Below are positions 7,984-16,941 of a DNA stretch of 64,000 nt, piece by piece (the first letter of the stretch is position 1; each line of letters starts with the position of its first letter). The position numbers and the translations under genes were made by a program. The notes beneath the pieces were generated by a model. The model was given only the letters and a program-made list of their open reading frames with translations, was not told where the DNA came from and did no database searches. The stretch is from Myxococcota bacterium. GTDB taxonomy: Bacteria > Myxococcota > B64-G9. The stretch lies in NCBI GenBank assembly GCA_022710975.1, contig JAKLGA010000023.1, positions 18,587 to 82,586 of the forward strand, read 5' to 3'.

Positions 7984-9977
7984 CGACTCTCCCCTTTCTC
8001 TTCGAGGACAGGGGCCACGGCGGCCCCGGGTTGGACCTGGGCGGGGGCACGGCGCAGCACGCGCTTGTCGCCCACGCGCAGGGTGACCTTCAGGCGGTCG
8101 AAGTACTCGGCCAGCGGGATGACGTGCTTGCGGCTGCCGCCGACCATGCCCTTGAACTCCTGGGTGGTGATGGCCTGGTGCGCCTGCAGGTGGGCCACCA
8201 GGCGCTGCTCGAGCTCGGCCAGCGCCTCGGCGTGGATGAACAGATCGCCGGTCAGGTGAACCAGGCGCCGCTCGCGCACCAGGTGGCGCAGGAGCTCCTG
8301 CACCTCGGCCGCCGGGCGGCCGGTCTTCTGCGCGGCCTCCTCCACCCGCGGCGGGGCCAGGCCCGCCTGGCGGTAGGCCCCCTCGAGCTCGGCCTCCAGG
8401 CTGGCGCCGGCTGCGTCCAGGGCCACCCGGTGGGTGCTCAGCCGGGCGAGCTCGGCCTCCAGGCGGGCGCGTCCGGCGCGCTCCAGGCCGGCCATCACCA
8501 GGCGGAACAGGCGCGGATCCAGCTCGGCGTCCAGCGAGGCGCGCAGGCTCTCGGCCGGCATGCCGGGCAGGAGCGGCTGGGCGGCGTGGAAGTCCCTGAG
8601 CTGGGCCTCGGCCCGGTCCTGCAGATCGCGCACGACCTCGCCCGAGGCGTACCTGGCCGGATCCCGGTCGAGCTTGACGGCCGCCTGGCGGGCCAGCATC
8701 GGCTCCAGCTCGCGCTCCACGGTCCGCCGGCCGTGGCCGGTGCGCAGGCTGAGCCCGGAAAGGTCCTCCCCGCCCAGCCCCGCGCGGCGCAGCAGCACCT
8801 CCAGCCGCTCGCCCAGCGAGCCGTGCTCGAGCCGGTCCAGGTCCTGCAGCCAGGCCTCGGCCTGGCGGCGCTGGAAGCGCGGCGGCAACACGGCCAGGAT
8901 CGGGCCGCCGGCGAAGGTGGTGCCCCGACCGGCCAGGGTGGTGGTGCCGCGCAGCAGGTAGCGCTGGCCGGGCAGCGCCGCCACGGGCTCCTCGCAGTGC
9001 AGCCGGGCGTAGGCCCGCTCGCCCGGCAGCAGGCTGTCGCGGCCCACGAGCTGGACGGTGGCCATGCTGTGCGCGGTGCCGGTGTGGAGCTGCATCTGGG
9101 TGCGCGTGCGCAGCGGCCGCGCGCCGGGCAGGAGCTCCAGGCCGCACTCGAGCACCGCCTCGGCGCGCAGCTCCCCGGCGTGGGTCAGCACCTGGCCGCG
9201 GCGGATCTCGGTGCGCTCGATCCCGCTCAGGTTGATCGCAAGCCGCTGGCCGGCCTGGGCCGTCTCAAGGGTATGACCGTGGCTCTGCAGACCCCGCACC
9301 TTGAGCCCCCCGAGCCGGCCGCCGGGATCGGGCACCACGGCCACCTCGTCCTCGAGCCGGAGCTGCCCGGAGACCAGGGTGCCGGTGACCACCGTGCCGA
9401 AGCCGGTCTTGCTGAAGGAGCGGTCCACGGCGAGGAACGCGGGGGCGTCGGCCGGGCGCTTCTCCACGGCCGACCCGAGCCGGCGCAGCGTCTGACGCAG
9501 CGCATCCAGGCCTGCCCCGGTGCGGGCAGAGACCGGTACGACGGGCGCCTCCTCCAGGAAGGTCCCGGTCAGCTCCTTGCGGAGATCCTCGGTCACCAGC
9601 CCGAGCCACTCGGGGTCCACCAGATCCACCTTGTTGAGCGCCACGAAGCCGTTGCGGATCCCCAGCAGGCCGCAGATGTCCAGGTGCTCGCGGGTCTGGG
9701 GCATGACACCCTCGTCCGCGGCGATCACCAGCATGACCAGATCGATGCCCCCTGTGCCGGCCACCATGTTGGCCACGAAGCGTTCGTGGCCGGGCACGTC
9801 CACGATTCCGACCCGCAGATCCTCGCCCAGCTCGAGGTGGGCGAAACCGAGATCGATGGTGATTCCCCTGGCTTGCTCCTCCGGCAAGCGGTCGGTATCC
9901 ACACCCGTCAGGGCCCGCACCAAGGCGGTCTTGCCGTGATCGATGTGCCCGGCGGTGCCGACGACCAGGGTGCGCAT
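7980..9977 (-). CDS. selB: Selenocysteine-specific elongation factor SelB
   Basis: 665 residues. The GTPase carries GHIDHGKT (residues 10-17), ARGITIDLGF (switch I), DVPGHERF and NKVDLV, and the ITIDLGFAHL form is diagnostic of SelB rather than EF-Tu. Beta-barrel domains II and III follow, then a C-terminal series of winged-helix domains (from ~residue 380) that bind the SECIS hairpin; QEFKGMVGGSRKHVIPLAEYFDR is the typical last winged helix. It delivers Sec-tRNA to UGA codons. I chose the internal ATG 9975-9977 because GTPases of this family begin right before the P-loop; the longer reading adds 13 untypical residues. selA, selC and selD are not in the window. Confidence 0.95.
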   Translation of the reverse strand: MRTLVVGTAGHIDHGKTALVRALTGVDTDRLPEEQARGITIDLGFAHLELGEDLRVGIVDVPGHERFVANMVAGTGGIDLVMLVIAADEGVMPQTREHLDICGLLGIRNGFVALNKVDLVDPEWLGLVTEDLRKELTGTFLEEAPVVPVSARTGAGLDALRQTLRRLGSAVEKRPADAPAFLAVDRSFSKTGFGTVVTGTLVSGQLRLEDEVAVVPDPGGRLGGLKVRGLQSHGHTLETAQAGQRLAINLSGIERTEIRRGQVLTHAGELRAEAVLECGLELLPGARPLRTRTQMQLHTGTAHSMATVQLVGRDSLLPGERAYARLHCEEPVAALPGQRYLLRGTTTLAGRGTTFAGGPILAVLPPRFQRRQAEAWLQDLDRLEHGSLGERLEVLLRRAGLGGEDLSGLSLRTGHGRRTVERELEPMLARQAAVKLDRDPARYASGEVVRDLQDRAEAQLRDFHAAQPLLPGMPAESLRASLDAELDPRLFRLVMAGLERAGRARLEAELARLSTHRVALDAAGASLEAELEGAYRQAGLAPPRVEEAAQKTGRPAAEVQELLRHLVRERRLVHLTGDLFIHAEALAELEQRLVAHLQAHQAITTQEFKGMVGGSRKHVIPLAEYFDRLKVTLRVGDKRVLRRAPAQVQPGAAVAPVLEEKGESR

Positions 9978-10112
9978 GAGCAGGGACTTGTAGCAGAGGT
10001 CGCGCTCCGGGATCAAGCCCCGGAGTTTTTTCTTGCTTCCACGAGACCCCTGGAATTACTATTTTTTCCAGCTATCCGGCGGGTGTCGTGGACCCCTTGA
10101 GAGGTCGAGTCA

Positions 10113-12152
10113 ATGGAAGCGGCATGTCCCCAGTGCCAGATGCACTACGAGGTCGGTGAGGAGCATCTCCAGGCGGGCGGACCGGTGGTGTGCCCGACCT
10201 GCCAGGTGGCCCTCGTGTTCGTCCAACCAGGCACGAACACCCCGCTCGATCCTCAGCCGGCCTACGGCGCTCCGGCCCCTGCGCCCGAGCCACCCGCTCC
10301 GGCTCCCGAGGCGCCTGCCCCGCCCACGCCGGGCCCCGCTGAGGCGGCGGTCGCCGCCCCTGCGTGGGAAACGCCGGCCTGGCCCGCCAGCCCCGAGCCC
10401 GCGGCTCCACCCGCGGTCGAGGCCGCGCCCGTGGCCGAAGCTCCTCCGGCGCCTCCCCCTTCCGTCCCCCGCGGCTGGGATGCGGGCGAGCTGCTGTGGG
10501 GCAAGGCGCCCGTGCCGACCGCGCCGGTCGTGTCTGCTCCACCCGTGGAGCAGCCGGCCCCAGGGGTCGAGGTCTCCGCCCCTCATGCGGCGGAGGCGGC
10601 TCCGGTGGTCGAGGTCCCACCTCCACCCCCGATGCTCGCGCCAGAGATCCCGGCTCCTCCCGCGGTGGAGTCGGCTCCCGAGGTCACGGCCCCCCCCGCG
10701 GTGGAGTCGGCGCCCGAGGTCACGGCCCCCCCCGCGGTGGAGTCGGTGCCCGAGGTCACGGCCCCCCCCGCCCTGGAGCCCCCTGCGGTCGGCTCGGCCT
10801 GGGGAGACATGAGCTTCGAGGGCCAGGGCGCGCCCCCTGCCGGGCCCGTGGCCGAGAGCGTGGCCCCTCCGGCCGGCAGCCCGCCGCCGCCGCCCTCGCC
10901 GCAGCAACTGGGTGACTGGGCCGACGCCGCCGCCCGCTGGGCGGCCAGCGGCTTCTCCGCCGACCAGATGCCCGCCTTCGTGAAAAACCGCGACGCGCAG
11001 GCCGACGCGGTCGCGTCCAGCGCGCCGCCTCCCGTCGCCTCGCAGCCCCCGGTCGAAGCCGTGGTGGCCCCCGTGGCGGCCCCCGTGGTGGCCTCCGTGG
11101 TGGCCGCTCCACCCGTGCCTCCGTCGGGCGTGGTGACAGGCAGCCTGCTGTCTCCGCCCCCCGCGCCCCGGGTGGCGCCGCCCCCGCTGCCGGCCCAGCC
11201 CGCCCAGGCGGCCGGGGCGCCTCCGCCGCTGCCCAGGGACGCCCCGCCGCCGTTGGATCTCCCCAGCCCGGGGGAGACGGCTGGAGGGGCGCGCAAGAGC
11301 ACCTACGTGATGCGCGGCTCGGGCGAGGGCACCGGGGAGGAGATGCCCCCCTGGATGGCGGAGAGCGCTCCGCCGCCCCCCGCGCCCGCCGTCGTGGTGC
11401 CGGTCAAGCCCATGAGCTTCGAGCCGCCCCCCGAGCCCGCCCGGGTGGTGAGCGCGCCGCCTGCACCTGCCAAGTCCGGATTTCCCACCCTGCTGGTGGT
11501 GGTGATCGTGCTCCTGCTGGTCGGGGGCGGCGGCTACGCGGGCTACTACTTCTACATGCAGTCGCAGCAGGGCGCAGGCGCGGACGCGCCGGTGGGGGAC
11601 ACGCCCCAGCCGCAGCCGCCCAACCCCGTGCCTGACCCGCCGAAGCCGGCCGACGTGCAGCCGACCGCCGATGCAGGCGTGGAGGCGGCCAGCGCCGCCG
11701 ACGCGGGCCCGGCAGAGGCCACGGGCGTCGACGCCGTCGCGCCCAAGCCGGCCAAGCCGGAGGAAAAGCCCGGTCCGGACGAGCCCGGCAAGGTGGCGGT
11801 GGTCAAGCCGGTGAAGCCCGTGCCTGACAAGCCGGCGCCCGATCGGCCCGCGCCCGACAAGCCCGGTCCGATCAAGGTGACCGCCAAGGCCCAGGAGATC
11901 GCCCTGGGCCACTACAAGACCGGGAACAACCTCATCCGCCAGCAGAAGTTCGCGGCCGCCATCAAGGAGTTCCAGAAGGCCCTCAAGGTGGATCCCACCC
12001 TGGCGCTCGCGCACCGGGGGCTGGGCATCGCCTACGCGCAGATGCGGCAGAACAAGCAGGCCTGCGGGGCCTACAAGTCCTACATGAAGATGCTGCCCAA
12101 GGACTCCAAGGAGATCCCCACCCTGCAGAAGATCCTCGAAGGCTGCAAGTAG
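10113..12152 (+). CDS. Zinc-finger / Pro-Ala linker / membrane / TPR protein
   Basis: 679 residues. Residues 4-32 form an MJ0042-type zinc ribbon (CPQC then CPTC). Next comes a very long Pro/Ala/Val-rich disordered region with three exact-register 12-residue repeats (APPAVESAPEVT). A short folded island around residues 265-295 (LGDWADAAARWAASGFSADQ) is followed by more linker, one membrane helix (LLVVVIVLLLVGG, ~460-480), a Pro/Lys/Asp linker and a C-terminal TPR pair (~590-675, FAAAIKEFQKALKVDP). Such zinc-finger-plus-linker membrane proteins are common in myxobacteria; the topology suggests a cytosolic ribbon and periplasmic TPR. Function unknown. It is divergent from selB. Confidence 0.85.
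   Translation: MEAACPQCQMHYEVGEEHLQAGGPVVCPTCQVALVFVQPGTNTPLDPQPAYGAPAPAPEPPAPAPEAPAPPTPGPAEAAVAAPAWETPAWPASPEPAAPPAVEAAPVAEAPPAPPPSVPRGWDAGELLWGKAPVPTAPVVSAPPVEQPAPGVEVSAPHAAEAAPVVEVPPPPPMLAPEIPAPPAVESAPEVTAPPAVESAPEVTAPPAVESVPEVTAPPALEPPAVGSAWGDMSFEGQGAPPAGPVAESVAPPAGSPPPPPSPQQLGDWADAAARWAASGFSADQMPAFVKNRDAQADAVASSAPPPVASQPPVEAVVAPVAAPVVASVVAAPPVPPSGVVTGSLLSPPPAPRVAPPPLPAQPAQAAGAPPPLPRDAPPPLDLPSPGETAGGARKSTYVMRGSGEGTGEEMPPWMAESAPPPPAPAVVVPVKPMSFEPPPEPARVVSAPPAPAKSGFPTLLVVVIVLLLVGGGGYAGYYFYMQSQQGAGADAPVGDTPQPQPPNPVPDPPKPADVQPTADAGVEAASAADAGPAEATGVDAVAPKPAKPEEKPGPDEPGKVAVVKPVKPVPDKPAPDRPAPDKPGPIKVTAKAQEIALGHYKTGNNLIRQQKFAAAIKEFQKALKVDPTLALAHRGLGIAYAQMRQNKQACGAYKSYMKMLPKDSKEIPTLQKILEGCK
10653..10760 (+). 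repeat. Three tandem 36-bp units in the coding region
   Basis: Three in-frame 36-base copies (10653-10688, 10689-10724, 10725-10760) encode APPAVESAPEVT, the same, and APPAVESVPEVT. Only a few third-base or single-base differences separate them, indicating recent slippage or unequal crossover in the linker of the zinc-finger/TPR protein. Confidence 0.9.
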
Positions 12153-12172
12153 GCCGGGATCCGGGGGCGGGC

Positions 12173-12796
12173 TCAGAACAGCAGCGCCGGCACGGGGCGC
12201 CAGTCGGTGCCGTCCGACTCGAAGGTGGCCATCAGCCGGTCGCGGTGCGTGCGCTTGCCGTCCTTGGTGAAGTCGGCGTCGAGCACCACGCTCCAGCGGT
12301 ACACCTCGCCGTGCGGCCTGGGCTGGCCGAGCTCCACGATCGCCAGCGCAGGCTCCGCGCCCAGGCGGGCGGCGGCCTCGGGCTGGAGCATGGCCAGGAC
12401 CTGCTCCGGGCTGGGCGCCGGCACTCCGCCGCGCTTCCAGGCCTTCTCGAGCTCGCCGAGCTGCAGCGAGACCAGCTTGCTGCCGGCGTAGTGCACCTCG
12501 GTCTGCCTGTAGATGAACACGCGGTAGCCGCGGGTGGCGTACAGGTTCACCTTGAGCAGGCAGGTCTTTTGCTTGCGGGGCTTGCCCCCAGGGCCGGCCA
12601 GCTCGATCTCGCCGGCCGCGCAGGCGCCCAGGAGCTCCACGTCGGCCACCGTCTGATCGGGAGCCTGGGTCTTCCAGCGGGCCGCCAGGTCCTGCTGTAG
12701 CTTCTTCTCCGACGGCGCGGCCGGCCCCGCCTGGACGGCGCCACAGCACAGCGCGAGGGACGCGACAACCAGGCTGACAGACATGAGCGCTTTCAT
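12173..12796 (-). CDS. Small exported protein, unknown
   Basis: 207 residues from ATG 12794-12796, chosen because it starts a clean signal peptide (MKALMSVSLVVASLALCCGAVQAG) with AGGGAGA upstream; longer readings add a basic non-secretory tail. The mature protein has two cysteines that could pair (ELLGACAAGEIEL and KQKTCLLKVNLYA), then a mixed alpha/beta domain with YRVFIYRQTEVHYAGSKLV and a C-terminal SDGTDWRPVPALLF. It is probably periplasmic. The gene converges with the preceding gene and diverges from the CHAT gene, so it likely has its own promoter between 12797 and 12912. No family recognised. Confidence 0.75.
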   Translation of the reverse strand: MKALMSVSLVVASLALCCGAVQAGPAAPSEKKLQQDLAARWKTQAPDQTVADVELLGACAAGEIELAGPGGKPRKQKTCLLKVNLYATRGYRVFIYRQTEVHYAGSKLVSLQLGELEKAWKRGGVPAPSPEQVLAMLQPEAAARLGAEPALAIVELGQPRPHGEVYRWSVVLDADFTKDGKRTHRDRLMATFESDGTDWRPVPALLF

Positions 12797-12912
12797 CGGT
12801 GTCTCCCTGTCGGGTCGATTCGCGCGTTTCCTAGCACGTCCGGCCGGGTTTTGGTAGCCTCTTCGCGGCGGGAGGAACGAGGCGTTCTTCTCCGTCTTCT
12901 GGGAGCGTGTGG

Positions 12913-15900
12913 ATGCGCTGCCTCGCAATCGTGTGTACGCTCCTGCTGCTGACCCCTCTGGTCGCGAGCGCCGAGCCCCTGGAGGCGCTGCACGCGAGGG
13001 CGCTGCGCGCCTACGATCAGGCCATGGAGCACTTCGGTGTGGCGCTGGGGGAGCGGGCCGAGGACGGCTCCGCCGTGCGCCGGCTGCTGACCGCCCAGGT
13101 GGCCGAGCTGACCTGCCTGCGGGGCAGCCGCGAGGGGTGCCTGCAGGCCTCGAGCGCGGCTGGCCGCGCGCTGGGCGAGTACCTCGGCCCGCTGGAGCCG
13201 GGCGGGGCGCCCGAGCCCGCCCGCTGGGCGCGTGCGCGCGCCTTCGTGCTCGAGGTCTACCGTCTGTCCGAGGGCTGGGGCCTCGACAACGCCCTGGCCT
13301 CGGAGGCGCTGGGGTTGTTCGCCCGCCTGGAGGGCGATCACCACCGGGCGCAGGCGCGCGCCGCCGGGCAGGCGCGGCTCGACGCGCTGGTCCTGCGCGC
13401 CCGCAAGGCGAGCGGGGTCGAGGCGCTGTCTGCCTGGGCGGAGGCCTTTCGCCTGGCCGAGCTGATGCTGGACGAGGCCGCCCAGGTGAAGGCGGCCCAG
13501 GGGCTGGCCGGGGCCCTGCTGTCGCTGGGCCCGGGCGGCCTGCCGCCGGGGGCGGACGCCGCCGCGCTGCGGCGCGCGCTGCTCGCCGGCCAGGATCGCC
13601 TGGCCATCCTGGGGCAGGACGACGCGGTCGCCCGCGGCGCGCTCGCCCAGGCCCTGGAGCGGGTCCAGACCCGCGAGCTGGCCGCGCCCGACCTGGTGTT
13701 CGACGCGCTGCCCGCGGCCGAGCGTTTCGAGGTGGACCTCGGCCGCGCGGCCGGCGAGCTGCGCGAGCTGGCGGGGCGCGCGCCGCTGCGGTCCCGGGCC
13801 AGCGCGCTGCTGCACTTCTTCGCGGCCTACGCCGGCAGCCTGGCCGCCGAGCCGGGGGCCGCCGAGCCGCTCGTGGCCCTGTCCGAGGTACTGGCGCTCA
13901 CCGATCCGTACCTGGCGGCGCGGGCCGCGGGCCTGCGCGGACGCGAGGCGCTGCTCGCGGGTGACTTCCATCGGGCCGCGCGCCTGCTCGAGGAGGCCGC
14001 CGAGCGCCTGGGCTCGCTGCCGGGCGCCGCCGCGGTGGCCGGGCTGCTGCAGGCCGCCCAGGCCCAGGCCCTGTTCTACCTCGGTCAGTACGGCCTGGCC
14101 GCGGAGGCCTTCGGCGAGGCCGCCGCGCACCTGGCGGAGCGCCCGGCCGGGGCCACCCAGGCCTACCTGGGCCAGGCCCACGCCCTGCTGTTCGCCGGGC
14201 AGCTCCCGGCCGCCGAGGAAACCCTGCGGCGGGCGGAGGGCCTGCTGGCGCGGGTCGGGGCCGAGCAGCGTCCGTCCATCGCGCGCTCGCTGCGCCTGGA
14301 CCGGGCCCTGGCGGATCTGTCCGCCGGGCGCGGCGAGCAGGCCCTGGCCGGGCTGCGGGCCGTGGCCGAGGAGGCCCGGCAGGCCGGTGACGTCCGCGCC
14401 GGAGCCGTGGCCCACACCAACCTGGCCGAGCTGCTGAACGATCGCGGCGCCTGGTCCGAGGGGCTGGGCGCGGCCGAGGCGGCGCTGGCCTGGCTCGATC
14501 CCGCCAGCCAGGCCGACGCGGCCTGGCAGGCCTGGACCGAGAAGGGCCGGGCGCTGGCCGGCCTGGGCCAGGGCGCGGCGGCCCAGCGCGCCTTCGGCTC
14601 CGCCATGGATCTGGTGGAGGGGCTGCGGGCGCGCATCGGCGCCGAGGGCGCCCGGCGGTCGTTCGCGGCCGCCAAGGCGCGCCTGTACCGGGCGGCCGTG
14701 GCCGGCTGGGTCGACCTGGGCGATCGGCGCCAGGCCTTCCTGGTGGCCGAGCGCGCCAGGGGGCGGGCCTTCCTGGACATGCTGGCCGAGCGGCAGCTCA
14801 CCCTCGGCGATCGGGAGCGCCAGGCCAGGCTCGGGCCAGCCCGCGAGCGGTTGCTGCGCGACCTGCCGCGGCCCGAGCTGGTGCTCGAGGAGCCGGCCGC
14901 CGGCCTGGCCCCGGCCCGGACCGGCGCGCGGCCCGCGCCGGTCCGGCCCGATCCGCGCTCGGACTGGCGGAGCCTGGTGAGCGTCAACCCGGCGGGCGTC
15001 GACGACGTGCGCGGGCAGCTCGCGCGCGGCGAGGCCCTGGTGGCGTGCTTCCACGACGGCCGCCGGCTGCACTCCTTCCTGGTGCACGCGGGCGGGGTGG
15101 AGCTCGAGAGCGCGGAGGTCGACGAGGAGACCCTGCAGAACCGCACGCTCGCCCTGCTGCGGCTGCTGCGCGACCCGCGCTCGGACGAGGCCGCCATCCG
15201 CGAGAAGGGCGAGCGCCTGCTCACGCTCATGCTGGGGGGCCTGCGGCCGCGGCTGGCCGCCTTCCGCCGGCTGACCTTCGTGCCCTGGGGGCCGCTGCAC
15301 TACCTGCCGCTGGGCGCCCTGTGGGACGGGCAGGCATACCTGCTGGATCGCCACGAGCTGGCCGCGGTGCCCTCGGCCTCGGCCCTGGTCATGCTGCGGG
15401 CGAGGCTCGCGGCCCGCGGCGGGCCCAAGGGCGCGCCGCGCGTGCTGGCGCTCGGCGATCCGGCCTCCGACCTGCCCGCGCTCCCGGCCGCCCAGGCCGA
15501 GGTGAGGCTGATCGGCGGGCTGTTCGGCGGCGCCCAGGCCGAGGTGGGCGGGCGGGCCACCAAGCGCCTGTTCCTCGAGCGCGCCCCGGGCGCGGGCCTG
15601 ATCCACCTGGCCTCCCACGGCGTGTTCCTGCCCGGCCGGCCGATGGAGTCCTACCTGGCGCTGGCCGGGGACTCGCCCGAGCTCGGGCGCCTGCGCGCCC
15701 TGGACGTGCTGGGCGTCGATCTGCGTCAGGCCCGCCTGGTGACGCTGTCGGCCTGCTCGAGCGGGGAGGTGCAGGTGGAGCAGGGCGACGAGCTCACCGG
15801 GCTCACGCGCGCCTTCCTGCACGCGGGCGCACCCGCCCTGCTGGCGGCCCTGTGGCCGCTCGAGGATCGCGCCGCCCTGGGGCTGGTGGACCGGCTGTAC

Positions 15901-16023
15901 CGCGAGCTGCGCGGCGGCAAGGCGCCCGCCGCGGCCTGGGCGCTGGCCGCCCGGGAGCTCAAGTCCCGGCCGGAGCACGCCCACCCGTTCTTCTGGGCGC
16001 CGCTGCAGCTCGTCGGTTCCTGA
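12913..16023 (+). CDS. Exported TPR-CHAT domain protein
   Basis: 1036 residues. ATG 12913 is preferred (GGGAG seven bases upstream); GTG 12907 is possible. The N-terminus is a clear signal peptide (CLAIVCTLLLLTPLVASAEP). Residues ~30-640 are Ala/Leu-rich helical repeats of TPR type. The last ~350 residues are a CHAT (caspase-like) domain with the catalytic His in HLASHG (residue 902) and Cys in LSACSSG (residue 948), followed by the typical ELTGLTRAFLHAGAPALLAALWP. CHAT domains are usually cytosolic proteases in TPR-CHAT or defence systems, so a secretory signal is uncommon and suggests action in the periplasm or outside. Confidence 0.9.
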   Translation: MRCLAIVCTLLLLTPLVASAEPLEALHARALRAYDQAMEHFGVALGERAEDGSAVRRLLTAQVAELTCLRGSREGCLQASSAAGRALGEYLGPLEPGGAPEPARWARARAFVLEVYRLSEGWGLDNALASEALGLFARLEGDHHRAQARAAGQARLDALVLRARKASGVEALSAWAEAFRLAELMLDEAAQVKAAQGLAGALLSLGPGGLPPGADAAALRRALLAGQDRLAILGQDDAVARGALAQALERVQTRELAAPDLVFDALPAAERFEVDLGRAAGELRELAGRAPLRSRASALLHFFAAYAGSLAAEPGAAEPLVALSEVLALTDPYLAARAAGLRGREALLAGDFHRAARLLEEAAERLGSLPGAAAVAGLLQAAQAQALFYLGQYGLAAEAFGEAAAHLAERPAGATQAYLGQAHALLFAGQLPAAEETLRRAEGLLARVGAEQRPSIARSLRLDRALADLSAGRGEQALAGLRAVAEEARQAGDVRAGAVAHTNLAELLNDRGAWSEGLGAAEAALAWLDPASQADAAWQAWTEKGRALAGLGQGAAAQRAFGSAMDLVEGLRARIGAEGARRSFAAAKARLYRAAVAGWVDLGDRRQAFLVAERARGRAFLDMLAERQLTLGDRERQARLGPARERLLRDLPRPELVLEEPAAGLAPARTGARPAPVRPDPRSDWRSLVSVNPAGVDDVRGQLARGEALVACFHDGRRLHSFLVHAGGVELESAEVDEETLQNRTLALLRLLRDPRSDEAAIREKGERLLTLMLGGLRPRLAAFRRLTFVPWGPLHYLPLGALWDGQAYLLDRHELAAVPSASALVMLRARLAARGGPKGAPRVLALGDPASDLPALPAAQAEVRLIGGLFGGAQAEVGGRATKRLFLERAPGAGLIHLASHGVFLPGRPMESYLALAGDSPELGRLRALDVLGVDLRQARLVTLSACSSGEVQVEQGDELTGLTRAFLHAGAPALLAALWPLEDRAALGLVDRLYRELRGGKAPAAAWALAARELKSRPEHAHPFFWAPLQLVGS

Positions 16024-16029
16024 GAGCCC

Positions 16030-16941
16030 TCACAGGGAGACGCGGTTGCGGCCCTGGGCCTTGGCCCGGTAGAGGGCGTTGTCCGCCGCCGCGGTCAGCT
16101 CGCCCGCCTCGTCGCCGTCGTCCGGGAAGCAGGCCACCCCGATGCTCAGGGTGGGGTGGAGCGCCAGGCCGTCGCGTTGCATGCCGGCCCCGTCGATGGC
16201 GGCGCGGATGCGCTCGGCGAGCTGCAGGGCGGCGACCGAGTTGAAGCCGGGCAGGAAGGCCATGAACTCGTCCCCGCCGAAGCGGCAGGCCCGCCCGGAG
16301 TGCCCGACCACCCGCCCGATGATGTGCCCGGCCTCCCCGATGCAGTGGGCGCCGAACAGGTGACCGTGGGCGTCGTTGATGGCCTTGATGCCGTCCATGT
16401 CCATCATCAGCAGCGCCAGGCAGGCGCCGTGCTGGCGGGCGCCGGCCAGGGCCGCGTCGAGCGCGTCGTCGAAGCAGCGCTTGGCCTCGAGGCCGCTCAA
16501 CGGATCCGTGGTCGCGAGCTGGGCCACCTCGCGCTGGAAGCCGAGCTCGAGCGCGTCGACCAGGCCGAAGCGCAGGATGGTGGCGCCCAGCAGGATCTTG
16601 TCCCCCTCCTTGACGACCAGCTTGCCGCGCAGCGTGCGCGAGCGCACCCGGGTGCCGTTGGTGGAGCCCAGATCCTCCAGCCAGTGCCGCCCGTCGGGCT
16701 CGCACCACACCCGCGCGTGGCGCCAGGACACGCCGGGGTCGGTCAGGCGCAGATCGGCGTCCGGCGCGCGGCCGATGAGGGCCTCGAGCTCGATGGCGTG
16801 GATGCGGCCGAGATCGGCGCCCTGCCCGCGCAGCACGGTCAGGCAGGCCCGCAGCACCGGGGTGTGCTCGGGATCGGGCTCGGGCACGGGGATGCGCACC
16901 TGCATGGTGACGGTGCGGTCGCGGCGCTCCCCTTCGCTCAT
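16030..16941 (-). CDS. FHA-GGDEF diguanylate cyclase
   Basis: 303 residues, no membrane segment. Residues ~45-125 are an FHA domain (ALIGRAP, VSWRHARV, LGSTNGT) that reads phosphothreonine. Residues ~140-303 are a GGDEF domain with the intact active motif FGGDEF (222-226), DMDGIKAINDAHGH and a C-terminal ADNALYRAKAQGRNRV. It would make c-di-GMP from GTP. Two oddities are visible: the usual GD after GHxx is GA, and no RxxD inhibitory site precedes GGDEF, so product feedback is probably absent. It is the last gene of a three-gene minus-strand unit. A Ser/Thr kinase encoded nearby could supply the phosphothreonine ligand; that link is inference. Confidence 0.92.
   Translation of the reverse strand: MSEGERRDRTVTMQVRIPVPEPDPEHTPVLRACLTVLRGQGADLGRIHAIELEALIGRAPDADLRLTDPGVSWRHARVWCEPDGRHWLEDLGSTNGTRVRSRTLRGKLVVKEGDKILLGATILRFGLVDALELGFQREVAQLATTDPLSGLEAKRCFDDALDAALAGARQHGACLALLMMDMDGIKAINDAHGHLFGAHCIGEAGHIIGRVVGHSGRACRFGGDEFMAFLPGFNSVAALQLAERIRAAIDGAGMQRDGLALHPTLSIGVACFPDDGDEAGELTAAADNALYRAKAQGRNRVSL

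Noticed and set aside
10050..10071. CTGGAA-N10-TTCCAG hairpin between selB and the zinc-finger gene as a SECIS or riboswitch
   Set aside because: Only six-base arms with an AT-rich loop and no adjacent UGA codon; too weak to call.
10653..10760. Possible CRISPR-like array from regular 36-bp repeats
   Set aside because: Repeats are contiguous without spacers and in frame within a protein linker.
12793..15984. 1063-codon minus-strand ORF opposite the TPR-CHAT gene
   Set aside because: Composition is antisense-like (Gln, Arg, Gly, Ala) and the plus-strand frame has clear domains and a signal peptide.
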